Positions 1 to 9,425 of a stretch of 64,000 bases of DNA are shown one piece after another. The notes below the pieces were generated by a model that searched no databases, was not told the DNA's origin, and saw only the letters and a program-made list of their open reading frames with translations. The position numbers and the translations under genes are program-made. Positions within the stretch are counted from its first letter, which is position 1. Each line of letters starts with the position of its first letter. The stretch is taken from NCBI RefSeq assembly GCF_026626885.1, contig NZ_JAPNOA010000020.1:62001-126000 (forward strand), given 5' to 3'. This DNA comes from Parathalassolituus penaei. Lineage in GTDB: Bacteria; Pseudomonadota; Gammaproteobacteria; Pseudomonadales; Oceanobacteraceae.

Positions 1-1
1 G

Positions 2-838
2 CGGTTACAGCAGGCGGTGCGGCAAATGGCCGACGGCAACTTTGATGTCAGTCTGTTGCAACGCGACCTCAGTCGTCGTGACGAAATCGGCGAGCTGGTG
101 GTGGAAGTGATGTCGATGGCCGAAGCAACCCGGCGTCTGTTGCAAAGCCAGCAGCAGCTGCTACGAGATGTCTCCCATGAATTACGTTCACCGCTGACCC
201 GTTTGCAGATCGCGCTGGGTATTGCCCGCAAAAAAGATCAGGCTGGAATTGTCAGTAATGAGCATGATCGGATCGAGCGGGCCGTGGCTCAGGTCGACAG
301 CCTGATCAGCCAGATCCTGGACCTGGCGCGCCTCAGCCAGCTGGATGATACCTCGCTGCTGCGAGAGCAGGAGCCAGCCGATCTGATGCTGCAAAACTGG
401 CTCGAAGACGCCGAACTGGAGATTGCCAACAAGCAGCTGCAACTGCAGGTGCAGAATCACGCTGGTCAGCTGGATGCCAATTGGGACTGGGTGCTGATGG
501 AGCGGGCGGTCGACAACATTCTGCGAAATGCCATCCGTTTTGCACCGGAAGGGTCTACCCTGAAGGTGCAGCTGGAGCGTCGGGACGATGGCCAGATCCT
601 TATCACCATAGCGGATCAGGGGCCTGGCGTTCCGGAAGACATGCTCGACACGATTTTTGCACCATTTATGCAAGTCGATCAGACCCGCAGCCCGGGTGCC
701 AACAGTGGCGGTTATGGTCTCGGGCTGGCACTGGTCAAACGTATCATCGAGTTACACGGGGGTACGGTGCAGGCGCGTAATCTTGGCCCGGGTCTGGAAG
801 TGGCACTGACTCTGCCTGCCGGACTGAGTCACTCATAA
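2..838 (+). CDS. Sensor histidine kinase, C-terminal part (cut by window edge)
   Basis: Cytoplasmic half of a two-component sensor kinase; the reading frame is open to the first base, so the sensor domain and membrane segments lie outside the window. Visible in order are the end of a HAMP linker (RRDEIGELV), a HisKA dimerisation domain with the phospho-acceptor His in DVSHELRSPLTRLQ, and an HATPase_c domain with N box (NILRNAIRFAP), G1 box (DQGPGVP) and G2 box (GYGLGLALV). The SHELRSPLTRLQ wording resembles CpxA/PfeS-type kinases. An in-frame GTG at 17 is unlikely to be the true start because HAMP-like residues precede it. The partner response regulator presumably lies upstream, outside the window. 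The stimulus cannot be read from this fragment. Confidence 0.9.
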   Translation, partial: RLQQAVRQMADGNFDVSLLQRDLSRRDEIGELVVEVMSMAEATRRLLQSQQQLLRDVSHELRSPLTRLQIALGIARKKDQAGIVSNEHDRIERAVAQVDSLISQILDLARLSQLDDTSLLREQEPADLMLQNWLEDAELEIANKQLQLQVQNHAGQLDANWDWVLMERAVDNILRNAIRFAPEGSTLKVQLERRDDGQILITIADQGPGVPEDMLDTIFAPFMQVDQTRSPGANSGGYGLGLALVKRIIELHGGTVQARNLGPGLEVALTLPAGLSHS

Positions 839-986
839 CGCTGGATGTGGTACTGTCCGGTGTGGATGGCACCGGTAATGGATTGCTACTTTCGGACAAT
901 GCTGGCCAATTCGGGCCATTCCTCCAAGGTTATGCCTGGCTTGCGCCAAAGCATCATTAGCGTAATGCAAATACGCTATATAGTGG

Positions 987-1005
987 AAAACCCATCGGGT
1001 TTTTG
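987..1005 (+). terminator. Possible weak terminator after the sensor kinase
   Basis: AAAACCC, a 3-nt loop and GGGTTTTT form a short hairpin with a T-run about 150 bp after the kinase stop codon. The GC stem is only three pairs. The rest of 839-1118 holds no credible gene; another small inverted repeat (GCGTA...TACGC) lies at about 959-975. Confidence 0.3.
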
Positions 1006-1118
1006 CTATTAAAGATGCCCTCTTGTGGCCTATGTCCAGCTAGACGATGGTACTAGTTTGTACAAAATCGGGCTGGTTTGGGAGCGCAAGAGCTTTTAAT
1101 TACACCAAAAACGACTGG

Positions 1119-2390
1119 ATGAGCACTATGTCAGAAGATTTGAAACAAGCAGCTCTGGATTATCACGCCAATCCCAAGCCAGGCAAGATCGGCATCATGC
1201 TGACCAAGCCTGCCAAGACTTCCCGCGACCTGTCCCTGGCTTACAGCCCAGGTGTGGCAGAGCCAGTGAAGGAAATTGCGGCTGATCCTGAAAACGCTTA
1301 CAAGTACACCAGCAAAGGCAACCTGGTGGCTGTTATCTCTGACGGCACTGCCATTCTGGGTCTGGGTGACCTGGGTCCACTGGCTTCCAAGCCGGTAATG
1401 GAAGGCAAGTCACTGCTGTTCAAACGTTTTGCTGGCGTTGATTCTATCGACATTGAAGTGGAATCGGAAAGCCCTCAGGCGTTTATCGACACAGTACGTC
1501 GCATTGCGATCACTTTTGGCGGTATCAACCTGGAAGACATCAAGGCTCCTGAGTGTTTCGAGATCGAACGCACCCTGATCGAGCAGTGTGATATTCCGGT
1601 ATTCCACGATGACCAGCACGGTACTGCTATCGTGACCGTTGCCGGTGCCATGAACGCTCTGGAAATCGTTGGCAAGAAAATCGAAGACGCCAAGATGTGT
1701 GTACTGGGCGCCGGTGCTGCTGCGATCTCCTGTTCCAAGCTGCTGATCATGGCTGGCATGAAGCCAGAAAACATCTTCATGTGTGACCGTAAAGGCGTGA
1801 TCCACAGCGGTCGTGACGACCTGAACCAGTACAAGGCCATGTTCGCTGTTGAGACCAACAAGCGTACTGTGGACGATGCACTGGAAGGCGCTGACATTTT
1901 CCTGGGTCTGTCTGGTCCTAACATGGTGACTGGCGAACAGATCAAGAAGATGGCTGCTGACCCTATCATCTTCGCTTGTGCCAACCCTGTTCCGGAAATC
2001 ATGCCGGAAATCGTGGCTGAAGCGCGTCCGGATGCCATCATGGCGACTGGCCGTTCTGACTACCCGAACCAGGTTAACAACGTTCTGGGCTTCCCGTTCA
2101 TTTTCCGTGGTGCCCTGGACGTACGTGCCAAGCGCATCAACGAAGACATGAAACTGGCGGCTGCTCGTGCACTGGCTGGTCTGGCCAAAGAACCGGTAAC
2201 CCAGGAAGTTCTGGATGCATACGGTCTGGAATCTCTGGAATTCGGCCGTCAGTACATCATTCCGAAAGCGGTTGACTCCCGTCTGCTGGGCGTTGTGTCC
2301 ACTGCGGTAGCCCAGGCTGCTATCGACACTGGTGTGGCTGCTGGTCCGCTGCCAGCCAACTACCCTCTGAAGTCTATCGAAGACATCTGA
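1119..2390 (+). CDS. maeB: NADP-dependent malic enzyme, short form
   Basis: Oxidative decarboxylation of malate to pyruvate in the cytoplasm, supplying NADPH. The malic N-terminal domain shows YSPGVAEP with the catalytic Tyr, [11 protein letters not shown] with the catalytic Lys, and the metal-binding DDQHGTAIV. The NAD(P)-binding domain carries [13 protein letters not shown]. At about 420 residues it lacks the phosphotransacetylase-like C-terminal domain of the roughly 760-residue Escherichia coli MaeB and matches the short form of pseudomonads. The start is uncertain: ATG at 1119 or ATG at 1128, the latter with GGATGAG just upstream. A further in-frame extension to 1047 has no good ribosome site. 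Monocistronic, closed by a strong terminator shared with the convergent ppk. Confidence 0.93.
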   Translation: MSTMSEDLKQAALDYHANPKPGKIGIMLTKPAKTSRDLSLAYSPGVAEPVKEIAADPENAYKYTSKGNLVAVISDGTAILGLGDLGPLASKPVMEGKSLLFKRFAGVDSIDIEVESESPQAFIDTVRRIAITFGGINLEDIKAPECFEIERTLIEQCDIPVFHDDQHGTAIVTVAGAMNALEIVGKKIEDAKMCVLGAGAAAISCSKLLIMAGMKPENIFMCDRKGVIHSGRDDLNQYKAMFAVETNKRTVDDALEGADIFLGLSGPNMVTGEQIKKMAADPIIFACANPVPEIMPEIVAEARPDAIMATGRSDYPNQVNNVLGFPFIFRGALDVRAKRINEDMKLAAARALAGLAKEPVTQEVLDAYGLESLEFGRQYIIPKAVDSRLLGVVSTAVAQAAIDTGVAAGPLPANYPLKSIEDI

Positions 2391-2432
2391 GGTTTCCTGC
2401 CCTGACCGGCTACGGCCGGTCTGCCGGATAAT

Positions 2433-2469
2433 AAAAAACCGCCGTTTCGCGAGAAACGGCGGTTTTTTT
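2433..2469. terminator. Bidirectional rho-independent terminator between maeB and ppk
   Basis: A perfect 10-bp stem CCGCCGTTTC / GAAACGGCGG with GCGA loop, flanked by A6 on the left and T7 on the right. It serves both convergent genes. Confidence 0.92.
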
Positions 2470-2501
2470 ATGCCGCTGACCAGCAGCGGCAGGGCAGTTC
2501 C

Positions 2502-4610
2502 TTAAACGGACGCCGCCAGGGTTTCCAGCAGCATGGTCTGGGCACGGATCACAGCTTCACCTTCTTGCGGGGTGCGGCGCACGTAGGTGCCATCCGGCTG
2601 CAGAATCCAGGCCTGGCTGTTATCCAGCGTGTAGGATTCCAGCTCGGTCTTCATACGTTCTTTCAGTTTCGGGTTTTCCACCGGGAAGGCGGTTTCCACC
2701 CGACGCAGCAGGTTACGTTCCATCAGGTCGGCACTGCCGGCGTAGATTTCGTCTTTGCCACCGTTGAGGAAGTAATACACCCGGGTGTGTTCGAGGAAAC
2801 GACCAATAATCGAGCGTACTTCGATGTTCTCCGATACGCCCGCAACTCCTGGACGCAGGCAGCACATACCACGAATGATCAGTTCAACCCGTACACCGGC
2901 CTGGGAGGCCTTGTAGAGGGCACGAATCAGGCGTGGTTCGGTGAGGCCGTTGGCTTTCATACGAATCAGCGCTGGCTGGCCAGCTTCGGCCTGGGCGCGC
3001 TCACGGTCGATCAGCTCGATCAGTTTCTTGTGCAGGGTAAACGGTGCGTGGAACAGCTTGCGAACCTTCTGGGCAGCACCCATACCGGTCAGCTGCTGGA
3101 ACACGGTGTGCACGTCTTCACCAATCACATCGTTACAGGTCAGGAAGCTGTAGTCGGTGTAGGCGCGGGCGTTACCGGCGTGATAGTTACCAGTCCCCAT
3201 GTGTACGTAACGTTTGTAGCGGTCTTCTTCCTTACGCACGATCAGCGCCATCTTGGCGTGGGTTTTGTAGCCCACCACGCCGTACACTACCACGGCACCG
3301 GCTTCCTGCAGACGGTTGGCGAGGTAAAGGTTTTCTTCCTCGTCGAAACGCGCGCGCAGTTCGATTACGACGGTAACTTCCTTGCCGTTACGGGCGGCGT
3401 CGACCAGCGCGTTGACGATCTCGGATTTGGCACCGGTACGATACAGGGTCTGTTTGATGGCCTTGACCGCCGGGTCCTTGGCCGCTTCGCGCAGCATGTC
3501 GACCACCGGTGTGAAGGACTCAAACGGGTGCAGCAGCAGGGTGTCTTTTTCGCGAATGCTCTCGAAGATGCTCTTCTTGAACTTGATGTGTTTGGGCAGG
3601 CCCGGCGTAAACGGCGTGTATTGCAGGTCCGGGCGGTTGATTTGGCCAATCACTTCCATCATACGACCGAGGTTAACCGGGCCGTTGACCTTGTAGAGGT
3701 CGTTCTTTTCGAGGCTGAACTTGCGCAGCAGGAAGTCACTGAGCGCTTCCGGACAGTTGTCAGCGACTTCCAGACGCATTTCCTCGCCGAAGTTACGGGA
3801 GTGCAGTTCGTCTTCCAGTGCTGACGCCAGGTCGTTGGTGCCATCTTCGTCGATTTCGAGGTCGGCGTTACGGGTTACCCGGAACTGGTAACAGCCTTTT
3901 ACCGTCATGCCCGGGAACAGCTCGTCGGCGTATTCGTGGATCATGGACGACAGGAAAATAAAGCAGTCACCACCGCTGGAGATGGCATCCGGGATACGGA
4001 TGATGCGTGGCAGTGAGCGCGGCGCCGGAATAATCGCCAGACCGGTTTCACGGCCGAACGCATCCTTGCCTTCCAGCTCAACAATAAAGTTGAGGCTCTT
4101 GTTTACCAGGCGCGGGAACGGGTGTGACGGGTCCAGACCAATCGGGCTGATCAGTGGCAGGATGTTGTCATCGTAGTAACTGCGCACCCACTGGCGCTGT
4201 TCTTCGGTCCAGTCGCGGCGACGCAGGAAGTGAATGTTTTCACGCTCCAGCGCTGGTAGCAGAGTGTCGTTGAGAATGCGGTACTGGCGTTCAACGGTTT
4301 CGCTGCAGAGGGTGTGAATGGCATTCAGCACCTGTTGTGGGTGCATACCATCCGCACCGGCCTGCTCGCGGTTGAAGGCCAGCTGGCGGGTCAGGCTGGC
4401 TACCCGCACTTCATAGAATTCGTCGAGGTTCTTGCTGAAGATACAGAGGAAGAACAGACGATCGAGCAGTGGATGGCTCTCGTCGAGAGCCTGCTCCAGA
4501 ACCCGGATGTTGAACTGCAGATGGCTCAACTCACGGTTGATGTAGTACTCACTGCTGGTCAGGTCGATCACGGGTGCGGGAGCTTGTTCGATGATCTGTT
4601 CTTCACTCAT
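2502..4610 (-). CDS. ppk: Polyphosphate kinase 1
   Basis: Reversible synthesis of inorganic polyphosphate from the gamma phosphate of ATP; usually membrane-associated. The 702-residue length is normal for PPK1. Visible are the N-terminal domain start (YINRELSHLQFNIRVLEQA), SKNLDEFYEVRV, and in the phospholipase-D-like C-terminal half YKTHAKMALIVRKE and HMGTGNYH, which hold the His expected to be phosphorylated. It lies 9 bp downstream of hemB on the same strand and is almost certainly cotranscribed. No exopolyphosphatase (ppx) is next to it. A Pho-box-like direct repeat upstream of hemB (about 5767-5799) would put ppk under PhoB. Confidence 0.96.
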   Translation of the reverse strand: MSEEQIIEQAPAPVIDLTSSEYYINRELSHLQFNIRVLEQALDESHPLLDRLFFLCIFSKNLDEFYEVRVASLTRQLAFNREQAGADGMHPQQVLNAIHTLCSETVERQYRILNDTLLPALERENIHFLRRRDWTEEQRQWVRSYYDDNILPLISPIGLDPSHPFPRLVNKSLNFIVELEGKDAFGRETGLAIIPAPRSLPRIIRIPDAISSGGDCFIFLSSMIHEYADELFPGMTVKGCYQFRVTRNADLEIDEDGTNDLASALEDELHSRNFGEEMRLEVADNCPEALSDFLLRKFSLEKNDLYKVNGPVNLGRMMEVIGQINRPDLQYTPFTPGLPKHIKFKKSIFESIREKDTLLLHPFESFTPVVDMLREAAKDPAVKAIKQTLYRTGAKSEIVNALVDAARNGKEVTVVIELRARFDEEENLYLANRLQEAGAVVVYGVVGYKTHAKMALIVRKEEDRYKRYVHMGTGNYHAGNARAYTDYSFLTCNDVIGEDVHTVFQQLTGMGAAQKVRKLFHAPFTLHKKLIELIDRERAQAEAGQPALIRMKANGLTEPRLIRALYKASQAGVRVELIIRGMCCLRPGVAGVSENIEVRSIIGRFLEHTRVYYFLNGGKDEIYAGSADLMERNLLRRVETAFPVENPKLKERMKTELESYTLDNSQAWILQPDGTYVRRTPQEGEAVIRAQTMLLETLAASV

Positions 4611-4619
4611 GGGAGGTCC

Positions 4620-5681
<1,062 letters not shown>

Positions 5682-5766
5682 TTATCCATAGGCGGAATTT
5701 TCCGGTGCACGAAGCGGGCAACCCTTGGAAAAACCCGGAAACCTGATCTGGGCCATGAGGGCGGCA

Positions 5767-5799
5767 GTGTGAGACAGTTTTATGACAATTCTGTTACAG
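5767..5799 (-). promoter_or_regulatory. Pho-box-like PhoB operator upstream of hemB-ppk
   Basis: On the minus strand three adjacent 11-nt units read CTGTAACAGAA, TTGTCATAAAA and CTGTCTCACAC. Tandem 11-bp CTGTCAT-like repeats are the known binding pattern of PhoB. The middle unit plus the start of the next is close to the consensus Pho box. It sits 137-169 bp upstream of the hemB start. Function is inferred. Confidence 0.6.
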
Positions 5800-5851
5800 G
5801 ATAGTCTGGCGTCTGGCCGGGCCGCGATCGGATCTGGCGTCTGGCGCTTTG

Positions 5852-6120
5852 CGGCTACTCGGCTTGTTAATTGGTCTGGCTGCTTGCCCTCTTGGGGGAC
5901 CTTGTCCCCCGGCCGGGCGGGCCTCCCCCTGCTTTTGCCCGCTGGGCTCGTTTTTCCGGTATTCCCCGACAACGGCGTTTCGACCCCGGCCCGATGGCAC
6001 GTCCCTGTGCCAACGGGCCTTGCGGGGCATCCATGCCCCGGCCGGGTCGGCCGTTGCGGTGAATCCCGGCTCGCCCAGATGGGCAATGAACGGTGGCCAG
6101 CTGCGCTGGGTGAAATCGGT
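5852..6120 (+). repeat. Composite hairpin repeat, copy A
   Basis: About 270 bp starting at GGCTACTCGGCTTGTTAATT. It contains consecutive small palindromes: GGGGGACCTTGTCCCCC, GGCACGTCCCTGTGCC, GGGGCATCCATGCCCC, CGGCCGGGTCGGCCG, GCCCAGATGGGC and CCAGCTGCGCTGG. The same order recurs in copy B (6160), copies D and E (53941, 54301) and inverted copy F (60206 down to 59948). Confidence 0.9.
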
Positions 6121-6159
6121 GTGCCGGTGGATGCTGTTCGTCCGACGTCCGACGTCTGG

Positions 6160-6427
6160 CGGCTACTCAGCTTGTTAATTGGCGACGCTGCTTGCCCTCT
6201 TGGGGGACCTTGTCCCCCGGCCGGGCGGGCCTCCCCCTGCTTTTGCCCGGCTGGGCTCGTTTTCCCGGTATTCCCCGACAACGGCTGTTCGACCCCGCTC
6301 AGATGGCACATCCCTGTGCCAACTGAGCTGGCGGGGCATCCATGCCCCGGCCGGGTCGGCCGTTGCGATGAATCCCGGCTCGCCCAGATGGGCAATATCG
6401 TAGCCAGCTGCGCTGGGCTAAATCGGT
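6160..6427 (+). repeat. Composite hairpin repeat, copy B
   Basis: Near-identical to copy A and about 310 bp downstream of it. It is preceded by GGATGCTGTTCG and the heptamers GTCCGAC, GTCCGAC, GTCTGGC. Several differences fall in loops or are paired changes, for example GGCACATCCCTGTGCC where copy A has GGCACGTCCCTGTGCC, which makes the stem longer. Confidence 0.9.
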
Positions 6428-6465
6428 GTTGATGGATGTTGTTCGTCCGACGTCAGACTTCTGGC

Positions 6466-6589
6466 GTCTACTCGGCTTGTTAATAGGCCTTGCGGGGCAT
6501 CCATGCCCCGGCCGGGTCGGCCGTTGCGATGAATCCCGGCTCGCCCAGATGGGCAATATCGTAGCCAGCTGCGCTGGGGAAATCCGGTG
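6466..6589 (+). repeat. Composite hairpin repeat, copy C, internally deleted
   Basis: Begins like A and B (CTACTCGGCTTGTTAAT) but jumps directly to GGCCTTGCGGGGCATCC. The middle part with the GGGGGACCTTGTCCCCC and GGCAC...GTGCC hairpins is missing. The 3' part, with the GGGGCATCCATGCCCC and GCCCAGATGGGC hairpins, is intact. Confidence 0.85.
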
Positions 6590-6610
6590 TTAATGGATGC
6601 TCTGTTGTAG

Positions 6611-6630
6611 TGTGGGCATTTATGCCCACA
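6611..6630 (+). repeat. TGTGGGCAT hairpin at the end of cluster 1
   Basis: Perfect 9-bp arms TGTGGGCAT / ATGCCCACA with TT loop, followed by AAAAATC. The same hairpin and flanks occur at 54566-54585 in cluster 2. Confidence 0.85.
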
Positions 6631-6639
6631 AAAATCTCC

Positions 6640-6716
6640 CCCGACGCCCGACGCCCGACGCCCGACGCCCGACGCCCGACGCCCGACGCCCGACGCCCGA
6701 CGCCCGACGCCCGACG
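6640..6716 (+). repeat. Heptanucleotide tandem array, 11 x CCCGACG
   Basis: Eleven perfect copies of CCCGACG head to tail, ending 9 bp from the stop codon of the minus-strand ydbH-like gene. A period of seven shifts frame every unit, so translation gives a meaningless DARRPTP pattern. Confidence 0.95.
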
Positions 6717-6725
6717 AGAGTGGTT

Positions 6726-9422
6726 TTATTGTCCGTACTTTTTCTCGACCCGGCTGATAATGTCGTCAGCAACCCGCAGGCTTTCCAGCAGGTCGAGCAG
6801 GTTGTAGTCGAGGTTGATATTGAGGTTGGTGGATTGGCCACCAAAGAAGTCGGGGTTTTTGCCTTCGAACTTCATGGCCAGATGCAGGCTGCCATCCGGT
6901 TGGTAGTTGATGGTGGAGCCCAGCTCGCGGAACTGGAAGTTCTTCAGGGCCTGCATGGCCAGCCCTACGGTTGGATCGGCATTACTGAGGTTGATGCTGG
7001 TGTCGTTGTGATAACGGATGGCACCACCCGGTGCGCGGGCGAACAGGGTGCCGTCTGGTACGGATGGACCGGCGGCGGTAATCACAATCGGCAGCAGGCC
7101 ATCCATCACGCCGTTGGCCTGTACCTCGGCCGAGGGTTCCAGCGCCGCCATTTCCGCCAGCTGCAGGTTGTTGATGCTGACGTTAAAGGCGTTAACCGCT
7201 TCGCGGCTGTCGTAATGGGCGGCCGGAATATGGATGCGTCCACCCAGCACATCGGTGTTGATTTCTTCGAGGTCGAGCAGATACCAGCTGAAATCCGCCG
7301 GGATTTGCAGGCGCGCACGGGCCAGCAGGTTGCTGAAGTTGAGACCGTTATTCAGGGTACTGGCGGTGAGCTGGGCATCGGCCACGTAACCGGCACCCTT
7401 GCTGCCGGGCGGCTCTCGCAGCGCCAGCAGGAAGTCCCAGCCTTCAACACTGAGGCTGTTATTCCAGATCAGGCTGATGTCGTCGGCTCGCAACATCATG
7501 TCCGGATGCAACTCGCCCTGTTTGTCCCAGTCGAGCCAGCCTTGTCCACTGAGCTGGCCAGCGAGTAACTGCACGCCGGTGAGGTTTTCCATGTCCTTGA
7601 GGCCCATGGCTTGCCAGTTAAGGTTAAAGCGGTCGAGGTGCCACTGGGCTGAACCATCACCACTGCTGAGGTTGTGTTGCAGGCGCGAACGCAGCAGCAG
7701 TTGCTGATTGGCCGCTTGTAACTGCAGATCGGCATCGATCTGGTTGCTGCTGGCCTGCCAGCGTAATGGCCCAAACAAACGTGCGGCCGGAATTGGCCAT
7801 GGGTCGAGATGGGAATCACGCACCCGCAGGTCGAGCTGACATTGCGGGAAACTCATGCTCGGCTGACATTCGAGGCTGCCGCCACCGAGCTGGATGTAGT
7901 CCTTGTTGCGGGTCAGACGCAGCGGATCGGTGGTGATTTTCCAGGGTGCGGCTTCAATCCGGTAACCCAGTTGCGGATGCGGGATCAGGGTCAGGTTGGC
8001 GGCTTCCTGCAGCTTCATCAGCAGTGGCTGGCTGCTCCAGCCGGTTTGGGTGCGGAAACGTTTATCCGGTTGCAGGCGTGCTTGCAGGCTGTTGATCGTC
8101 AGCCGTATTTGTTCCGATTGCCAATGAATGCTGGTACTGGCGTTGGCGTTGAGCGGGCCAAACGGGGTGCTGGCGGTCAGGGTCGGATTGGCGCTGATAT
8201 CCAGCTGCTCATTTTCCCAGACACCGGTGACGGCCGGATTCACCGTCAGTGATTGCCCGGACTGTTGTAGTCCGACCTCCCCTTGCTGGGTGAACTCGCA
8301 GCGTCGCAGGTTATCGTCACACTGGCCGCTGACTTGCAGCTGGCTGGCGCGCACCTGCAGACGCTGGCCGTCGGCCGGCTGATAAGCGAGGCTGAATGTC
8401 GGGCTCAGGATTTGCCAGTCCCATTGGGCTCCGGCGTTATGATCGAGGCTTATCTGCAGCTCACCATCCAGCTGTTGCCACGGCTGCCGGGTGCCGGTCG
8501 CCAGTGGCAACCGGGTGTTGCTGTGAATGCTGAGATCGCGGGGCAAAAGGGCGGCGGCGGGTAATTGCAGTTCGACTGTGCTGATCAGTTGTGGGCCGGG
8601 GATCGGCAAGCCGGTGGGCACTGGTAATCCACTGCTGCTGGCTTGCTGCAAACGCGGGTAAAGCGCGGCCAGCTCCAGTTGCTGGCGCAGGTCGATACGG
8701 GTGTTGCCCTGATCCTGTTGGATATTGGCATACAGCTGCAGCAGCAGGGTTTCCTGCTCCGACAGCTGCAACAGCAGTTGGCCACTCTGGCTCAGCTGGC
8801 TTTCCAGTTGCCATGGCTGGTCGAGGCCCTTGAGCTGGACGTCGCCATAAACACGCCATTGCTGGACATTCAGCTGGCTGGCAAGGGAGGCATCCAGCCA
8901 TGGATGATGCACGCTGAGGGTGTGAATCCGGATACTGTCGAGTGGCAGGGCCAGCCAGTCTTGCAGTTGTGGCAGATTGATCGGCTGTTGCTGTTCGATG
9001 GCGGTTTCGAGACGTTCACCGGCCTTGCGACCGGCTTGGCTGACACCGGCAACGGCCAGTTGGCTGCCTTGCTGATTCAGTGTGATGGTCAGTTGTTCGA
9101 TATCAAGTCGACGCGGATGGGTCTGGCGGTTTTGCCAGAGCGCCGGGAATTCAAGGTGGAGATTGTGCAGTTCAGCTTCGCTGCCATCGGTCAGTTGCAG
9201 GCGTGCCGTGCTGATATCCAGACGTTGCCAGCTGAGGTGGTCGATGTGCAGTTGTAATTCAAGGCCGGTTAACCAGTGTGCGGCGCCCGGTAAACTCTGA
9301 TTGAGCAGCGGGCGCAGCCAGTACGGCAAGGTCAGCGGGATGGCGATCATGCACAACAGAACCAGCAGCAGGGGTTTGCCTGCACGCCAGTTACTGAAGT
9401 TCAGCCATCCCGGGCGCTGCAT
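6726..9422 (-). CDS. ydbH: YdbH-like AsmA-superfamily intermembrane protein
   Basis: Large (898 residues) inner-membrane-anchored periplasmic protein. It has one N-terminal membrane segment (about 15-35, LLLVLLCMIAIPLTLPYWL), then long beta-rich repeats of the AsmA/Tam type. The C-terminal module (GGAIRYHN, VGLAMQALKNFQF, LHLAMKFEGKNPDFFGGQ, NLNINLDYNLLDLL) is the YdbH signature. In enterobacteria YdbH works with the lipoprotein YnbE and with YdbL as a phospholipid-transport bridge between the membranes. Here neither partner follows; the gene ends at repeat cluster 1. It lies 3 bp after rpiA and probably shares its transcript. Function is by family; the missing partners are an observation limited to this window. 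Confidence 0.82.
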   Translation of the reverse strand: MQRPGWLNFSNWRAGKPLLLVLLCMIAIPLTLPYWLRPLLNQSLPGAAHWLTGLELQLHIDHLSWQRLDISTARLQLTDGSEAELHNLHLEFPALWQNRQTHPRRLDIEQLTITLNQQGSQLAVAGVSQAGRKAGERLETAIEQQQPINLPQLQDWLALPLDSIRIHTLSVHHPWLDASLASQLNVQQWRVYGDVQLKGLDQPWQLESQLSQSGQLLLQLSEQETLLLQLYANIQQDQGNTRIDLRQQLELAALYPRLQQASSSGLPVPTGLPIPGPQLISTVELQLPAAALLPRDLSIHSNTRLPLATGTRQPWQQLDGELQISLDHNAGAQWDWQILSPTFSLAYQPADGQRLQVRASQLQVSGQCDDNLRRCEFTQQGEVGLQQSGQSLTVNPAVTGVWENEQLDISANPTLTASTPFGPLNANASTSIHWQSEQIRLTINSLQARLQPDKRFRTQTGWSSQPLLMKLQEAANLTLIPHPQLGYRIEAAPWKITTDPLRLTRNKDYIQLGGGSLECQPSMSFPQCQLDLRVRDSHLDPWPIPAARLFGPLRWQASSNQIDADLQLQAANQQLLLRSRLQHNLSSGDGSAQWHLDRFNLNWQAMGLKDMENLTGVQLLAGQLSGQGWLDWDKQGELHPDMMLRADDISLIWNNSLSVEGWDFLLALREPPGSKGAGYVADAQLTASTLNNGLNFSNLLARARLQIPADFSWYLLDLEEINTDVLGGRIHIPAAHYDSREAVNAFNVSINNLQLAEMAALEPSAEVQANGVMDGLLPIVITAAGPSVPDGTLFARAPGGAIRYHNDTSINLSNADPTVGLAMQALKNFQFRELGSTINYQPDGSLHLAMKFEGKNPDFFGGQSTNLNINLDYNLLDLLESLRVADDIISRVEKKYGQ

Positions 9423-9425
9423 GGA

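Larger units (their letters stand above)
5801..6725 (+). repeat. Repeat cluster 1 (no genes): heptamers and three composite hairpin repeats
   Basis: The roughly 900 bp between the hemB control region and the end of ydbH are built only from repeats. Short degenerate heptamers (GTCTGGC, GTCCGAC) alternate with composite hairpin units at 5852-6120, 6160-6427 and 6466-6589. Then come a hairpin at 6611-6630 and a perfect heptamer array at 6640-6716. Any reading frames here are repeat by-products. Confidence 0.9.

Noticed and set aside
2565-3824. 419-codon plus-strand frame
   Set aside because: Antisense shadow of ppk.
5782-6556. Several long reading frames with patterns such as CPLGGPCPPAGRAS or PIWASRDS on both strands of cluster 1
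   Set aside because: They come from the composite hairpin repeats; the same peptides recur in other frames at 53.8-54.6 kb and near 60 kb, and none has a ribosome site or domain.
6640-6716. CRISPR array
   Set aside because: The unit is 7 bp with no spacers, and there are no cas genes.
6597-7568. Plus-strand frame of 323 codons starting in the heptamer array
   Set aside because: It runs antisense through ydbH and begins with DARRPTP units from the CCCGACG array.
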